NCBI GenBank assembly: GCA_029212785.1
Contig: JARGOG010000013.1
Coordinates: forward strand, 18,776-82,775
Source: Thalassobaculaceae bacterium
GTDB lineage: Bacteria; Pseudomonadota; Alphaproteobacteria; Thalassobaculales; Thalassobaculaceae
Direction of reading: 5' to 3'
Length of the DNA stretch: 64,000 bases
Part shown: positions 43,647-52,739 of the stretch, piece by piece
How positions within the stretch are numbered: position 1 is the first letter of the stretch
Layout: the number at the start of each line of letters is the position of its first letter
Program-made: the position numbers and the translations under genes
Notes under the pieces: model-generated
Seen by the model: only the letters and a program-made list of their open reading frames with translations
Database searches by the model: none
Told to the model about the DNA's origin: nothing

Positions 43647-45245
43647 ATGGCCAAGACGATCGACGCCGCGAGCCTGAAGGCGGCGCTGGACGGCAGCGCA
43701 GAAATCGCGCTGATCGATGTGCGCGAGCAGGCGCCCTACGGTGCATCGCATCCGATCCTGGCGGCGAACATCCCGCTCGGTCAGCTCGAGATGCGGGTCG
43801 GCGAGCAGATCCCGCGCCGTTCCACTCCGATCGTTGTCGAGGATGCGGGCGAGGGGCTGGCGCAGCGGGCGGCGGCGCTGCTCGAAGGCGTCGGCTACAC
43901 CGACGTCTCGGTGCTCGACGGCGGCACGCCGGCCTGGACGGCGGCGGGCTTCGAGCTGTTCAGCGGCATGTATGTCCCGTCAAAGGCGTTCGGCGAGTTT
44001 GTCGAGCACGCCTATGACACGCCGTCGGTCTCCGCCGACGAGCTGAAGGCGATGATGGAGTCCGGTGAGAAGCTGGTGGTGCTCGACAGCCGACCGATGG
44101 ACGAATATCGGGTCATGAACATCCCGACCGGTATCGACGTCCCAGGCGCGGAGTTGGTGTATCGGGTGGGCGAAGTGGCCCCCGACGCCAATACCACGGT
44201 GGTGGTGAACTGCGCCGGTCGGACCCGCTCGATCATCGGCGCCCAGTCGCTGATCAACGCCGGCATACCGAACAAGGTCATCGCCCTGCGCAACGGCACC
44301 ATGGGCTGGCATCTCTCCGGCTACAAGCTGGAACATGGCAACGACCGTACCGCACCGGTTCCCTCATCCGGGACGCTGGACAAGGCGGTCGCGCAGGCCG
44401 AGGCCTGCGGCCGGCGCTTCGGCGTGAAGACCGTGGATGCCGACACGCTCGACACGTGGCGCAAGGAGCAGGGCGAGCGGACCCTGTCGATCCTGGACGT
44501 GCGCACTCTCGAGGAGTTCGAGGCGAAGCGCATTGCCGACAGCCGGCACGCGCCGGGCGGCCAACTGGTCCAGGCGACCGACAGTTACCTGCCGGTCCGC
44601 AACGCCCGGGTGGTGCTGGTCGATGACCGCAAGGTCCGGGCGCTGATGACGGCGAGCTGGCTGGTTCAACTCGGCTGGCGGGACGTCCATGTCCTGGACA
44701 GCGGGCTCGACGGCCAGGCGACCGTGTCCGGGCGATACACCCCGGCGGTTCTGGGGCTCGACCGGCTGGCGTCGGCGCCGGCGATCCCGGCGGTGGAAGC
44801 ACGGGCCCTGGTCGAGGCCGGGGCGGTGATCCTCGATCTCGGCAAGGCGCTGGATTACCGCGACGCCCATCCCGAGGGCGCCTGGTGGGCCGGACGCGTT
44901 GCGATCGCCGACAATCTGTCCAAGATTCCGGCCGACAAGACCATCGTGCTGACCTCACCGGATGGCGTGCTCGCTCGCTTCGCCGCGTCGGATCTGGCGG
45001 AGAGCGGTCGCGACGTGCGGGTGATCGAAGGGGGGACCGCGGCCTGGAAGGCGGCCGGCCTGCCGATGCAGAGCGGCATGACCGCCGTTCTGTCGGAGCC
45101 GGATGACAGCTACCTGCGCCCCTACGACCGCACCAACAAGGCCGAGATCGAGAAGGCGATGAACGACTACCTCACCTGGGAGGTCGCGCTCGTCGAGCAG
45201 ATCAAGAAGGCGGGCGGAATCAGCTTCAGGCACTATCCGGGCTGA
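43647..45245 (+). CDS. Four-domain rhodanese-like sulfurtransferase, single catalytic Cys
   Basis: The 532-residue protein has four rhodanese repeats at about 1-105, 125-230, 255-360 and 380-475. Only repeat 2 has the catalytic loop, Cys189 in VVNCAGRTRS. The equivalent positions are acidic in repeat 1 (VVEDAGEG) and 3 (VLVDDRKV), and Ser-Pro in repeat 4 (LTSPDGV). Repeats end with the typical WxxxG (PAWTAAGF, MGWHLSGY, TAAWKAAGL). It likely transfers sulfane sulfur. The gene follows the ABC-F gene by 26 bases. Confidence 0.9.
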   Translation: MAKTIDAASLKAALDGSAEIALIDVREQAPYGASHPILAANIPLGQLEMRVGEQIPRRSTPIVVEDAGEGLAQRAAALLEGVGYTDVSVLDGGTPAWTAAGFELFSGMYVPSKAFGEFVEHAYDTPSVSADELKAMMESGEKLVVLDSRPMDEYRVMNIPTGIDVPGAELVYRVGEVAPDANTTVVVNCAGRTRSIIGAQSLINAGIPNKVIALRNGTMGWHLSGYKLEHGNDRTAPVPSSGTLDKAVAQAEACGRRFGVKTVDADTLDTWRKEQGERTLSILDVRTLEEFEAKRIADSRHAPGGQLVQATDSYLPVRNARVVLVDDRKVRALMTASWLVQLGWRDVHVLDSGLDGQATVSGRYTPAVLGLDRLASAPAIPAVEARALVEAGAVILDLGKALDYRDAHPEGAWWAGRVAIADNLSKIPADKTIVLTSPDGVLARFAASDLAESGRDVRVIEGGTAAWKAAGLPMQSGMTAVLSEPDDSYLRPYDRTNKAEIEKAMNDYLTWEVALVEQIKKAGGISFRHYPG

Positions 45246-45272
45246 ACGGACGCGTGACGGGTCGGGCCGCGA

Positions 45273-46406
45273 TCAGCGCTTCGGCTCATCCGCCAGGCGC
45301 GTGTCGATGACCAGATCACGGAACCGGCGATAGAGCCGCGGTTCCAGGTGCCGGCCGACCATCGAGTCCATGATCGAGAATGCCTGATCGCGTGCCATCG
45401 CCGGCTTATAGTCGCGCCGGTCCGTCAGAGCGGAGAACACGTCGACCACGGCGGTACACAGCGACATCTCGTGGATCTGTCCTCGAGTCTGACCGTCCGG
45501 ATAGCCGCTGCCGTCGAGCTTTTCGTGGTGGTGGCGCACAGCGGCGATCAGATCCGGCAGGTCGCGGTAGCCGTCATTGACGAGTTGCGCGCCGAATACC
45601 GGGTGCAGGTTCATCTCCCCCCGCTCTTCCTCGGTCAGCTTGCCCGGCTTGGCCAGGATCGACAGCGGGATCTTCATTTTACCCAGATCGTGCAGCAGAC
45701 CGGTCTCCGCCATCAGCCGCAGCTGGTCGTCGGGAACGCCGATCGCGCGGCCGAAGGACGCCATCAGGATCCCGACCCTCAGACTATGGGCGAAGGTGCT
45801 GTCGTGATGGCCGCGAAGCTGGTGCAGCATCGGGGCGACGCTGGGATCGCCGGCAAGATCGACCACGCTGTCGGCGGCGGCGGTGACGGCCTTGCGACCC
45901 TCGCGGTCGATGCCGCCCTCGGCGACCATGTCCTCAAGGCGGGTGAACAGCTTCCGGTTCGTGTTCATGACCCGGGCGGCGGGCTTGGAAATCGCGATGA
46001 CGTGCTCGTCCTCGCTCCGGGTGCCGTAAATCCGCCAGAACCGCTCGAGGAACTCGCCCGGGGAGAGATTCCCGGTTATCGCGGCATCGACCACCCGCTC
46101 CTCGAGCAGGCGGCCGATCGCCGAGGTTTCCTTCGGACCGACCATGATAATGGTGCCGCTCTTGCCCTTCCGGACCATGCGGGCCTGTTGCGCCAGCCAT
46201 GTGCCGTCGCCACCGACCAACTGGTCCTCGATGATGACGACCTCCGGGGCGGTCTCGATCGCATCGGATGCAGTGGGCCCGCTGTCGGTGAGCACGATGG
46301 CAAAGGTCTGGCGCAGGGTGTTGAGCACCGCGGCGTAGCGGGACGGGCGGCTGGTGCAGAACACCAGACGCGTCTTGCGGGGCGAGTCGATCGTCGTCTC
46401 AGCCAA
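45273..46406 (-). CDS. HD-GYP domain c-di-GMP phosphodiesterase with receiver-like N-terminus
   Basis: The protein has about 377 residues. The N-terminal part (KTRLVFCTSRPSRYAAVLNTL..) is receiver-like but lacks a clear phospho-acceptor context. It is followed by HSLRVGILMASFGRAIG, HD motif LLHDLGKMKIPLSIL, HP, HHHEKLDGSGYPDG (GYP) and VDVFSALTDRRDYKP. It is expected to hydrolyse c-di-GMP. The start is uncertain: TTG at 46406 has GAGGTG six bases before it, while a GTG at 46454 has no such site. It is convergent with the rhodanese gene. Confidence 0.88.
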   Translation of the reverse strand: MAETTIDSPRKTRLVFCTSRPSRYAAVLNTLRQTFAIVLTDSGPTASDAIETAPEVVIIEDQLVGGDGTWLAQQARMVRKGKSGTIIMVGPKETSAIGRLLEERVVDAAITGNLSPGEFLERFWRIYGTRSEDEHVIAISKPAARVMNTNRKLFTRLEDMVAEGGIDREGRKAVTAAADSVVDLAGDPSVAPMLHQLRGHHDSTFAHSLRVGILMASFGRAIGVPDDQLRLMAETGLLHDLGKMKIPLSILAKPGKLTEEERGEMNLHPVFGAQLVNDGYRDLPDLIAAVRHHHEKLDGSGYPDGQTRGQIHEMSLCTAVVDVFSALTDRRDYKPAMARDQAFSIMDSMVGRHLEPRLYRRFRDLVIDTRLADEPKR

Positions 46407-46523
46407 GAAGGCACCTCGGTCGGTCGAATGCGGTCCGGCCGGTGGCCGGACCACGCTGATATACAGGATCGCGTTGAAAAGCGGTTAACGCGGCAATTAC
46501 CTACGGCAAAGACCGTCAGGCGG

Positions 46524-47744
46524 TCACGCCGCGGCCTCGGCGATGGCCCGCATACGGTCGAGGCCGGCCTCGACATCGGCGAACAGATCGTCCGGATCCT
46601 CAAGCCCGGTGTAGAAGCGCACGATCGGGCCCGCGTAGGGCCAGTCGGTAGCACTGCGCTCCAAGGCGATGTCTGTCGGCTTCACCAGGCTTTCGAACCC
46701 GCCCCAACTCGCGCCCATGCCGAAGAGCTCCAGCCCGTCATAGAACGCCGCCAGCGCATGGTCGGGCACCGGCTTGAACACGGCGGAGAACAGGCCGCTG
46801 CATCCGGTGAAGTCGCGCTTCCACAGAGCGTGGTCCGGATGGCTCTCCAGGGCCGGATGCAGAACGCATTCGATTTCCGGGCGCTGCTCGAGCCAGCGGG
46901 CAAGGGCGAGCCCGGTCTCGCCGGTCTGACGCAGACGGAACTCCATTGTGCGCAACCCGCGGGCCGCAAGATACAGGTCGTCCGGCGCAACGTAATGGCC
47001 ATGCACACGCACGGTGGAGCGGACCTGCTCGCTGTACTCGCGGGTGCTGGCGATCAATCCCATGATCACGTCGGAATGGCCGCCGATATATTTGGTGACC
47101 GCCTCGTTGACGATATCGACGCCGAGGGCGAACGGGTCGCAGAAGAGGGGGGTGCCCCAAGTGTTGTCCATCATCACCACCGCCCCGGCCTTGTGGGCCG
47201 CCTCGGCGATCGCCGGAATGTCCTGTACCTCGAAGGTCTGGGAGCCCGGGCTCTCGGTATAGACGCATTTGGTATTGGGGCGGATCAGCTCGGCGATCCC
47301 GGCGCCGATCCTCGGGTCGTAATAGGTGGTCTCGACCCCGTATTTGGCGAGCACCTGGTCGCAGAATTTGCGGGTCGGGAAATAGGCCGTGTCGGTCATC
47401 AGCAGATGATCGCCCGCCGCCAGAACGGCCAGCAGCCCGGCAGTGATCGCCGAGAGGCCGGATGAGGTCATCACCACGTCGCCCGCCTTATAGATCTCAC
47501 AGAGCGCCGCTTCGAGACGATAGGTGGTGGGAGTCCCGCTTACGCCGTAGGTGACGGCGGCGTCGACACCCTCGGGATAGTTCGCCGACGGCGCGGAGCG
47601 GACCTCGCGCCAGGCGGCCAGGCTCGGGGCGAGGACCGTCGACGCATGGAATACAGGTGTATTCACCACACCCTTGAACTCGTGCGGGGTCCGCCCGGCG
47701 TGAATCAATCGTGTGCGAGTCTTATGGGGGCGGGCGTCGGCCAT
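46524..47744 (-). CDS. metC: Cystathionine beta-lyase / Cys-Met metabolism PLP enzyme
   Basis: The 406-residue Cys/Met trans-sulfuration enzyme begins HKTRTRLIHAGRTPHEFKGVVNTPVFHASTV. It contains TTYRLEAALCEIYKAGDVVMTSSGLSAITAGLLAVL, ESPGSQTFEVQDIPAIAEAAH and DNTWGTPLFCDPFALGVDIVNEAVTKYIGGHSDVIMG (PLP Lys in VTKYIGGH). Cystathionine beta-lyase cleaves cystathionine to homocysteine, pyruvate and ammonia. The distinction from other lyases in the family is by overall resemblance. GAGG precedes the ATG at 47744. It is divergent from aapJ. Confidence 0.88.
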   Translation of the reverse strand: MADARPHKTRTRLIHAGRTPHEFKGVVNTPVFHASTVLAPSLAAWREVRSAPSANYPEGVDAAVTYGVSGTPTTYRLEAALCEIYKAGDVVMTSSGLSAITAGLLAVLAAGDHLLMTDTAYFPTRKFCDQVLAKYGVETTYYDPRIGAGIAELIRPNTKCVYTESPGSQTFEVQDIPAIAEAAHKAGAVVMMDNTWGTPLFCDPFALGVDIVNEAVTKYIGGHSDVIMGLIASTREYSEQVRSTVRVHGHYVAPDDLYLAARGLRTMEFRLRQTGETGLALARWLEQRPEIECVLHPALESHPDHALWKRDFTGCSGLFSAVFKPVPDHALAAFYDGLELFGMGASWGGFESLVKPTDIALERSATDWPYAGPIVRFYTGLEDPDDLFADVEAGLDRMRAIAEAAA

Positions 47745-47939
47745 CGGGTCCTCGATCAGGTTGATGCGGCGGTCGCCGGGAGTGGCGGCGCAATGTTCGT
47801 GGGATGACAGTCTCGATTTGTCTGGCGTCGGGGGCAAGGCCGCTCAGTTCAGGACGTGGAAAGCTTGCTTTTCCGGTAAACGCCATGTTGGAATGATCAT
47901 GTTCCGGGCGAACTGCTCCCTTTGGCGTCACTCTTTCGG

Positions 47940-47964
47940 CAATTGCACGGGAAATGGGCAATTG
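47940..47964. promoter_or_regulatory. NtrC-like enhancer site upstream of aapJ
   Basis: CAATTGC-N11-GCAATTG is a perfect 25-base inverted repeat. Inside it TGCAC-N7-GGGCA differs by one base from the classical NtrC pattern TGCAC-N7-GTGCA. Its centre is about 88 bases before the predicted sigma-54 start site, a normal distance for an enhancer. Confidence 0.65.
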
Positions 47965-48013
47965 TCAGGCGTATCGAGGGCTGGAATGTCGCGGAATTCG
48001 GTCGATGCCGTCC

Positions 48014-48029
48014 TGGCAAGGTCTTTGCG
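48014..48029 (+). promoter_or_regulatory. Sigma-54 (RpoN) promoter of aapJQMP
   Basis: TGGCAAGGTCTTTGCG has GG and GC spaced by exactly 10 bases and matches the TGGCAC-N5-TTGCA consensus. Transcription should start near 48040, giving a leader of about 56 bases before aapJ. The rest of the 351-base gap 47745-48095 shows only the NtrC-like palindrome and no gene. Confidence 0.85.
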
Positions 48030-48095
48030 AAGGCTGGGTCTAGGGATCGCATAGGTCGATCCAGTTACAACGATAACCTGGGTGGGTTTCACATC

Positions 48096-49136
48096 ATGAA
48101 GAAGGTCAGCCTTTTGGCTTTGGGCGCGGGGTTCCTGGCAAGCCTCGCGTTTGCTCCAGAGCCCGTCCTTGCACAGGACAGCACGCTGGACATCGTCAAG
48201 AATCGCGGCATGCTGCGCTGCCAGCTCGGCACTCCGGCACCGGGCTTTTACTCGCTGTCCGACGACGGCAAGTGGTCGGGCTTCGACGTTGAGAACTGCC
48301 GCGCGGTTTCGGCGGCTATCTTCGGCGATCCGGACAAGATCGAATACCAGTCGGTCACCTCGGCCGTCCGCTTCACGGCGATGGCCAATGGTGAGTCCGA
48401 CGTTCTGTCGCGCACCACCACTTGGACCCTGTTCCGTGACACGCAGCTCGGCCTGGATTTCACCACGGTGAACTTCTATGACGGCCAGGGTTTCATGGTC
48501 ACCAACGAACTGGGCGTGAAGGGTGCGATGGACCTCGCCGGCGCGACCGTTTGCGTGCTGACCGGTACCACGACCGAGTTGAACCTGACGGACTACAGCC
48601 GGACCAACGATCTCGGCATGGAGCCGGTTGTGTTCGAGGACAGCAACGTGCGTGACAGCACGTTCTTCTCCGGTGGCTGCGACGCCATCACCAACGATAA
48701 GTCGAGCTTGGCGTCGACCCGTGCGAAGGCGCCGGACCAGTCGATCTTCACCATTCTCCCGGAGACCATCTCGAAGGAGCCCCTGGGCCCGGTCGTTCGT
48801 CAGAACGACAGCCAGTGGAACGACATCGTGATGTGGTCCCTGTTCGCCATGATCAACGCCGAAGAGCTGGGTCTGAATTCCGGCAATGTCGACGAGATGA
48901 AGGCTAACAGCACCAATCCGGAAGTCCGGCGCATGCTGGGCGTCGAGGGCGACCTGAACAAGGGTCTCGGCCTCGAGCCGGAGTGGGCCTACAACATCGT
49001 GAAGACGGTGGGCAACTATGCTGAGAACTACGAGCGGCACATGGGCGCCAAGACCGTCATGAACATCCCGCGGGCCGGGTCGGTTAACGACCTGTGGACC
49101 AAGGGCGGCCTGATGTACTCCCCGCCGTTCCGGTGA
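48096..49136 (+). CDS. aapJ: General amino-acid ABC transporter, substrate-binding protein AapJ
   Basis: The 346-residue periplasmic protein has signal peptide MKKVSLLALGAGFLASLAFAPEPVLA. The mature start DSTLDIVKNRGMLRCQLGTPAPGFYSLSDDGKWSGFDVENCRAVSAAIFGDPDKIEY is diagnostic for the AapJ/BztA group. Also conserved are SRTTTWTLFRDTQLGLDFTTVNFYDGQGFMV and CDAITNDKSSLASTRAKAP. It binds L-amino acids with broad specificity. It leads the operon aapJQMP. Transcription from the sigma-54 promoter implies nitrogen control. A strong hairpin follows, separating the abundant binding protein from the permeases. Confidence 0.95.
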   Translation: MKKVSLLALGAGFLASLAFAPEPVLAQDSTLDIVKNRGMLRCQLGTPAPGFYSLSDDGKWSGFDVENCRAVSAAIFGDPDKIEYQSVTSAVRFTAMANGESDVLSRTTTWTLFRDTQLGLDFTTVNFYDGQGFMVTNELGVKGAMDLAGATVCVLTGTTTELNLTDYSRTNDLGMEPVVFEDSNVRDSTFFSGGCDAITNDKSSLASTRAKAPDQSIFTILPETISKEPLGPVVRQNDSQWNDIVMWSLFAMINAEELGLNSGNVDEMKANSTNPEVRRMLGVEGDLNKGLGLEPEWAYNIVKTVGNYAENYERHMGAKTVMNIPRAGSVNDLWTKGGLMYSPPFR

Positions 49137-49150
49137 TCCTCTGAATGCTT

Positions 49151-49180
49151 CGGTGCCCGGTCCGGTTCGACCGGGCACCG
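49151..49180 (+). other. Intercistronic hairpin between aapJ and aapQ
   Basis: A perfect 11-bp stem (CGGTGCCCGGT/ACCGGGCACCG, 8-base loop) begins 14 bases after the aapJ stop, with no following T-run. This is typical of stabilising or partially attenuating elements after ABC binding-protein genes, giving more AapJ than AapQMP. Confidence 0.75.
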
Positions 49181-49225
49181 ACTGCTTTCGTTAGAACATT
49201 TATCGGTTCGAGAGGGGGCTTGGCG

Positions 49226-50422
49226 ATGGCCGTGGTCGACAAGGCTGGCCCACGCAAGGGTGGACGATCCTTTACAGAGATCGTCAACGACGAGAGATAT
49301 CGCTCTGTATTCTATCAGGTGATCGTTGCGGTCGCCGTGATCTGGGCGGCGAACTACCTGATCACCAATACGGCGGAGAACCTCCAAGCGCGCGGCATGT
49401 CCGCCGGCTTCGAGTTCCTGACCTCGACAGCAGGCTTCTCGATCGCCTGGTCGATCATCGACTATGAACCGGGCGACACATATTTCGACGTCTATCTCGT
49501 CGGCATCGCCAATACCCTGATCATCTCCTTCTTCGCGATTATCGCCACAACGCTGCTCGGCTTCGTCGTCGGCGTGATGCGGCTGTCGAAGAACTTCATC
49601 ATCTGCAATCTCGCCTCGGGCTATGTCGAGGTCATGCGGAACGTGCCGCTGCTGTTGCATATCCTGTTCTGGTTCACGTTGTCGGCCGCCCTGCCGCGGC
49701 CGAAGAACAGTCTGGGATTGGGAGACATGTTCTTCCTCAACAACCGCGGACTCTATGTCCCGGCCCCGATCCCCGGGGAGGGATTCGGCGTCGTCGTCAT
49801 CATGGTGCTGATCGGCATCGCCGCCGCCTTCGGGGTGACGGTCTGGGCGACCCGGCGCCAGATGGCGACTGGCCAGCGCTTCCCGGCGTTCTGGGTCGGT
49901 GTGGGGCTGGTCGTCGGCCTGCCGCTACTCGCCTTTGCCGCGCTCGGCGCGCCGCTGACCTTCGACTATCCGTCACTGAAGGGCTTCAACTTCACGGGTG
50001 GCGCCGACGTGCCGCGCGCGTTCTGCGCGCTGCTGTTCGCGCTGGTCCTGTACCACACGGTCTATATGGCCGAGGCGGTGCGCGCCGGCATCCTGTCGGT
50101 CAGCCACGGCCAGACCGAGGCGTCCTATTCCCTTGGACTGAAGCCGAGTTGGACCCTGCGCCTCGTCGTCATCCCGCAGGCCATGCGCGCGGTCGTTCCG
50201 CCGATGATCAGCAACTGGATGAACGTGGTGAAGAACTCCTCGTTGGCCGTCGCGATCGGCTACCCGGATCTCGTCGCGGTCTTCATGCAGACCTCGCTGA
50301 ACCAGTCCGGCCATGCGATCGAGATCGTCGGCATGGTCATGCTGTTCTACATGACCGTCAGTCTGACCATCTCGGCGGCGCTGAATTACTACAACAAACT
50401 CGTTCAGATTAAGGAGCGGTGA
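49226..50422 (+). CDS. aapQ: General amino-acid ABC transporter permease AapQ
   Basis: The 398-residue inner-membrane permease is long for the HisM-type family, as usual for AapQ/BztB. It has several N-terminal helices, a LASGYVEVMRNVPLLLHILFWF segment, an inserted loop (about 160-220), and the C-terminal EAA loop YHTVYMAEAVRAGILSVSHGQTEASYSLGLKPSWTLRLVVIPQAMRAVVPPMISNWMN. GAGAGGGGG precedes the ATG. It pairs with AapM and is followed after 3 bases by that gene. Confidence 0.95.
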   Translation: MAVVDKAGPRKGGRSFTEIVNDERYRSVFYQVIVAVAVIWAANYLITNTAENLQARGMSAGFEFLTSTAGFSIAWSIIDYEPGDTYFDVYLVGIANTLIISFFAIIATTLLGFVVGVMRLSKNFIICNLASGYVEVMRNVPLLLHILFWFTLSAALPRPKNSLGLGDMFFLNNRGLYVPAPIPGEGFGVVVIMVLIGIAAAFGVTVWATRRQMATGQRFPAFWVGVGLVVGLPLLAFAALGAPLTFDYPSLKGFNFTGGADVPRAFCALLFALVLYHTVYMAEAVRAGILSVSHGQTEASYSLGLKPSWTLRLVVIPQAMRAVVPPMISNWMNVVKNSSLAVAIGYPDLVAVFMQTSLNQSGHAIEIVGMVMLFYMTVSLTISAALNYYNKLVQIKER

Positions 50423-50425
50423 GCC

Positions 50426-51775
50426 ATGACGGATGCGACTCAATCCGACACCGCCTTCCGACCCAAACCGAGCCTGCCGCCGCCCGCGAACACGGTCGGC
50501 GTCGTCGGATGGATGCGGAAGAACCTGTTCGGCGGTCCGGTCGACACGGTCCTGACCCTGCTCGGCGTGTATCTGCTCTACGTGATCCTGGATTTCGTGG
50601 TGGATTACGGCATCGTCAACGCGATCTGGACGGCGGACTCCTACCGCGAATGCCTCGACATCAATAAGGGCGAGGGGGCGTGTTGGGCCGGTATCGGTGT
50701 CTGGTTCAACAGCATGATGTACGGCCGCTATCCCGACGAGGAGCAGTGGCGGATCAATTTCGGCGGCATCGTCCTGCTGCTGTGGCTGATCCCGTTCTGG
50801 CTGCCCAAGGTCAGCGGTAAGATCCAGGTCGGTATCTCCGCCGTCCTGACCTTCCCGTTCCTGGCGGCGTCGCTTTTCATCGGCGGCGACATCGGTATCT
50901 TCCTGCACGCGATGACAGCGATTGCCTTGACGCTGTTCGTCAGTGTTTGGCTGAACGTCGCCACCTGCTATCTCATGGGCAAGTCGCTGCCGGCGGTGCT
51001 GATCTCGGTTACCGGCTTTGCCGACAAGGATGACCGGTTGCACAAATATGTGCTGCTCGGTGCCTTCGGCGTCGGCTTCGTGCTCGCGCTGCTCTACCAT
51101 TTGAGCTGGGATCTCGTGGAGGTGCCGACCACCATCTGGGGCGGCCTGTTCCTGACCTTGGTGATCTCGGGTATCGGTATCTCCTCGGCGCTGCCCAGCG
51201 GCATTCTGCTGGCCCTCGGCCGGCGCTCCAAGATGCCGGTGATCCGGGTGTTCTGCACGGCGTTCATCGAGCTGTTCCGCTCCGTACCGCTGATCACCAT
51301 CCTGTTCATGGCGGTGACCATGATGCCGCTGTTCCTGCCGGTTGAGTTCAACCCGCCGAAACTGGCGATGGTCATCGTCGCCGTCTGCATCTTCGCCGCC
51401 GCCTATATGGCGGAGACGGTGCGCGGCGGCCTGCAGGCCGTGAACAAGGGGCAGTACGAGGCCGCGCAGGCCATGGGGCTGAATTTCTGGAAGATGATGG
51501 CCCTCATCGTCATGCCGCAGGCTCTCAAGCTGATGATCCCGAACATCGTCGGCAGCTTCATGGGACTGATGAAGGACACCACGCTGGTGTCGATCATCGG
51601 CCTCTACGACATCCTGCTGATGGGGAAGGCCGCGGGTCAGAATCCGACCTGGCTCGGTTTCCATACCGAACCGCTGCTGTTCACCGCCACGATCTTCTTC
51701 GTCCTCTGCTTCGCCATGTCGAAGTACAGCCAGCATCTCGAACGGACGATCGGCGGCGGCTACGGCCGTCGGTGA
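50426..51775 (+). CDS. aapM: General amino-acid ABC transporter permease AapM
   Basis: The 449-residue permease is somewhat longer than commonly seen for AapM (about 380-430 in my recollection). It begins with a hydrophilic N-terminus and NLFGGPVDTVLTLLGVYLLYVILDFVVDYGIVNAIW. It includes CWAGIGVWFNSMMYGRYPDEEQWRI and a large multi-helix middle part, and ends with IELFRSVPLITILFMAVTMMPLF and the EAA loop AYMAETVRGGLQAVNKGQYEAAQAMGLNFWKMMALIVMPQALKLMIPNIVGSFM. AAGGAG precedes the start. It forms the membrane pore with AapQ. Confidence 0.95.
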   Translation: MTDATQSDTAFRPKPSLPPPANTVGVVGWMRKNLFGGPVDTVLTLLGVYLLYVILDFVVDYGIVNAIWTADSYRECLDINKGEGACWAGIGVWFNSMMYGRYPDEEQWRINFGGIVLLLWLIPFWLPKVSGKIQVGISAVLTFPFLAASLFIGGDIGIFLHAMTAIALTLFVSVWLNVATCYLMGKSLPAVLISVTGFADKDDRLHKYVLLGAFGVGFVLALLYHLSWDLVEVPTTIWGGLFLTLVISGIGISSALPSGILLALGRRSKMPVIRVFCTAFIELFRSVPLITILFMAVTMMPLFLPVEFNPPKLAMVIVAVCIFAAAYMAETVRGGLQAVNKGQYEAAQAMGLNFWKMMALIVMPQALKLMIPNIVGSFMGLMKDTTLVSIIGLYDILLMGKAAGQNPTWLGFHTEPLLFTATIFFVLCFAMSKYSQHLERTIGGGYGRR

Positions 51776-51810
51776 CCGACCGATAACGAACGAGAACAGG
51801 GAATGTGCCA

Positions 51811-52605
<795 letters not shown>

Positions 52606-52669
52606 CGCGCCACAGGCCGAGAGCGTCGGCAACAAGACGGCCAAACCCGCGGGGGGCGGGGGCGGTCCT

Positions 52670-52699
52670 GGGGGCGTACCGGTTCGCCGGTGCGCCCCC
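52670..52699 (+). terminator. GC-rich hairpin at the end of the aapJQMP operon
   Basis: The stem GGGGGCGtACCGG / CCGGTgCGCCCCC (one mismatch) encloses a TTCG tetraloop. It starts 64 bases past the aapP stop. No T-run follows, so termination may be factor-assisted. Confidence 0.55.
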
Positions 52700-52739
52700 T
52701 CTCCGTTGATCAATCAAGAAACGACTATGGGAGGAATAC

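Noticed and set aside
45348..47465. Very long open frames antisense to the HD-GYP and cystathionine lyase genes, and similar ones elsewhere (for example 18172-20409 and 15547-16686 on plus, 49973-51811 on minus)
   Set aside because: They lie opposite genes with clear families, have Arg/His/Gly-rich composition with no recognisable domain, and are a common artefact of high-GC codon structure.
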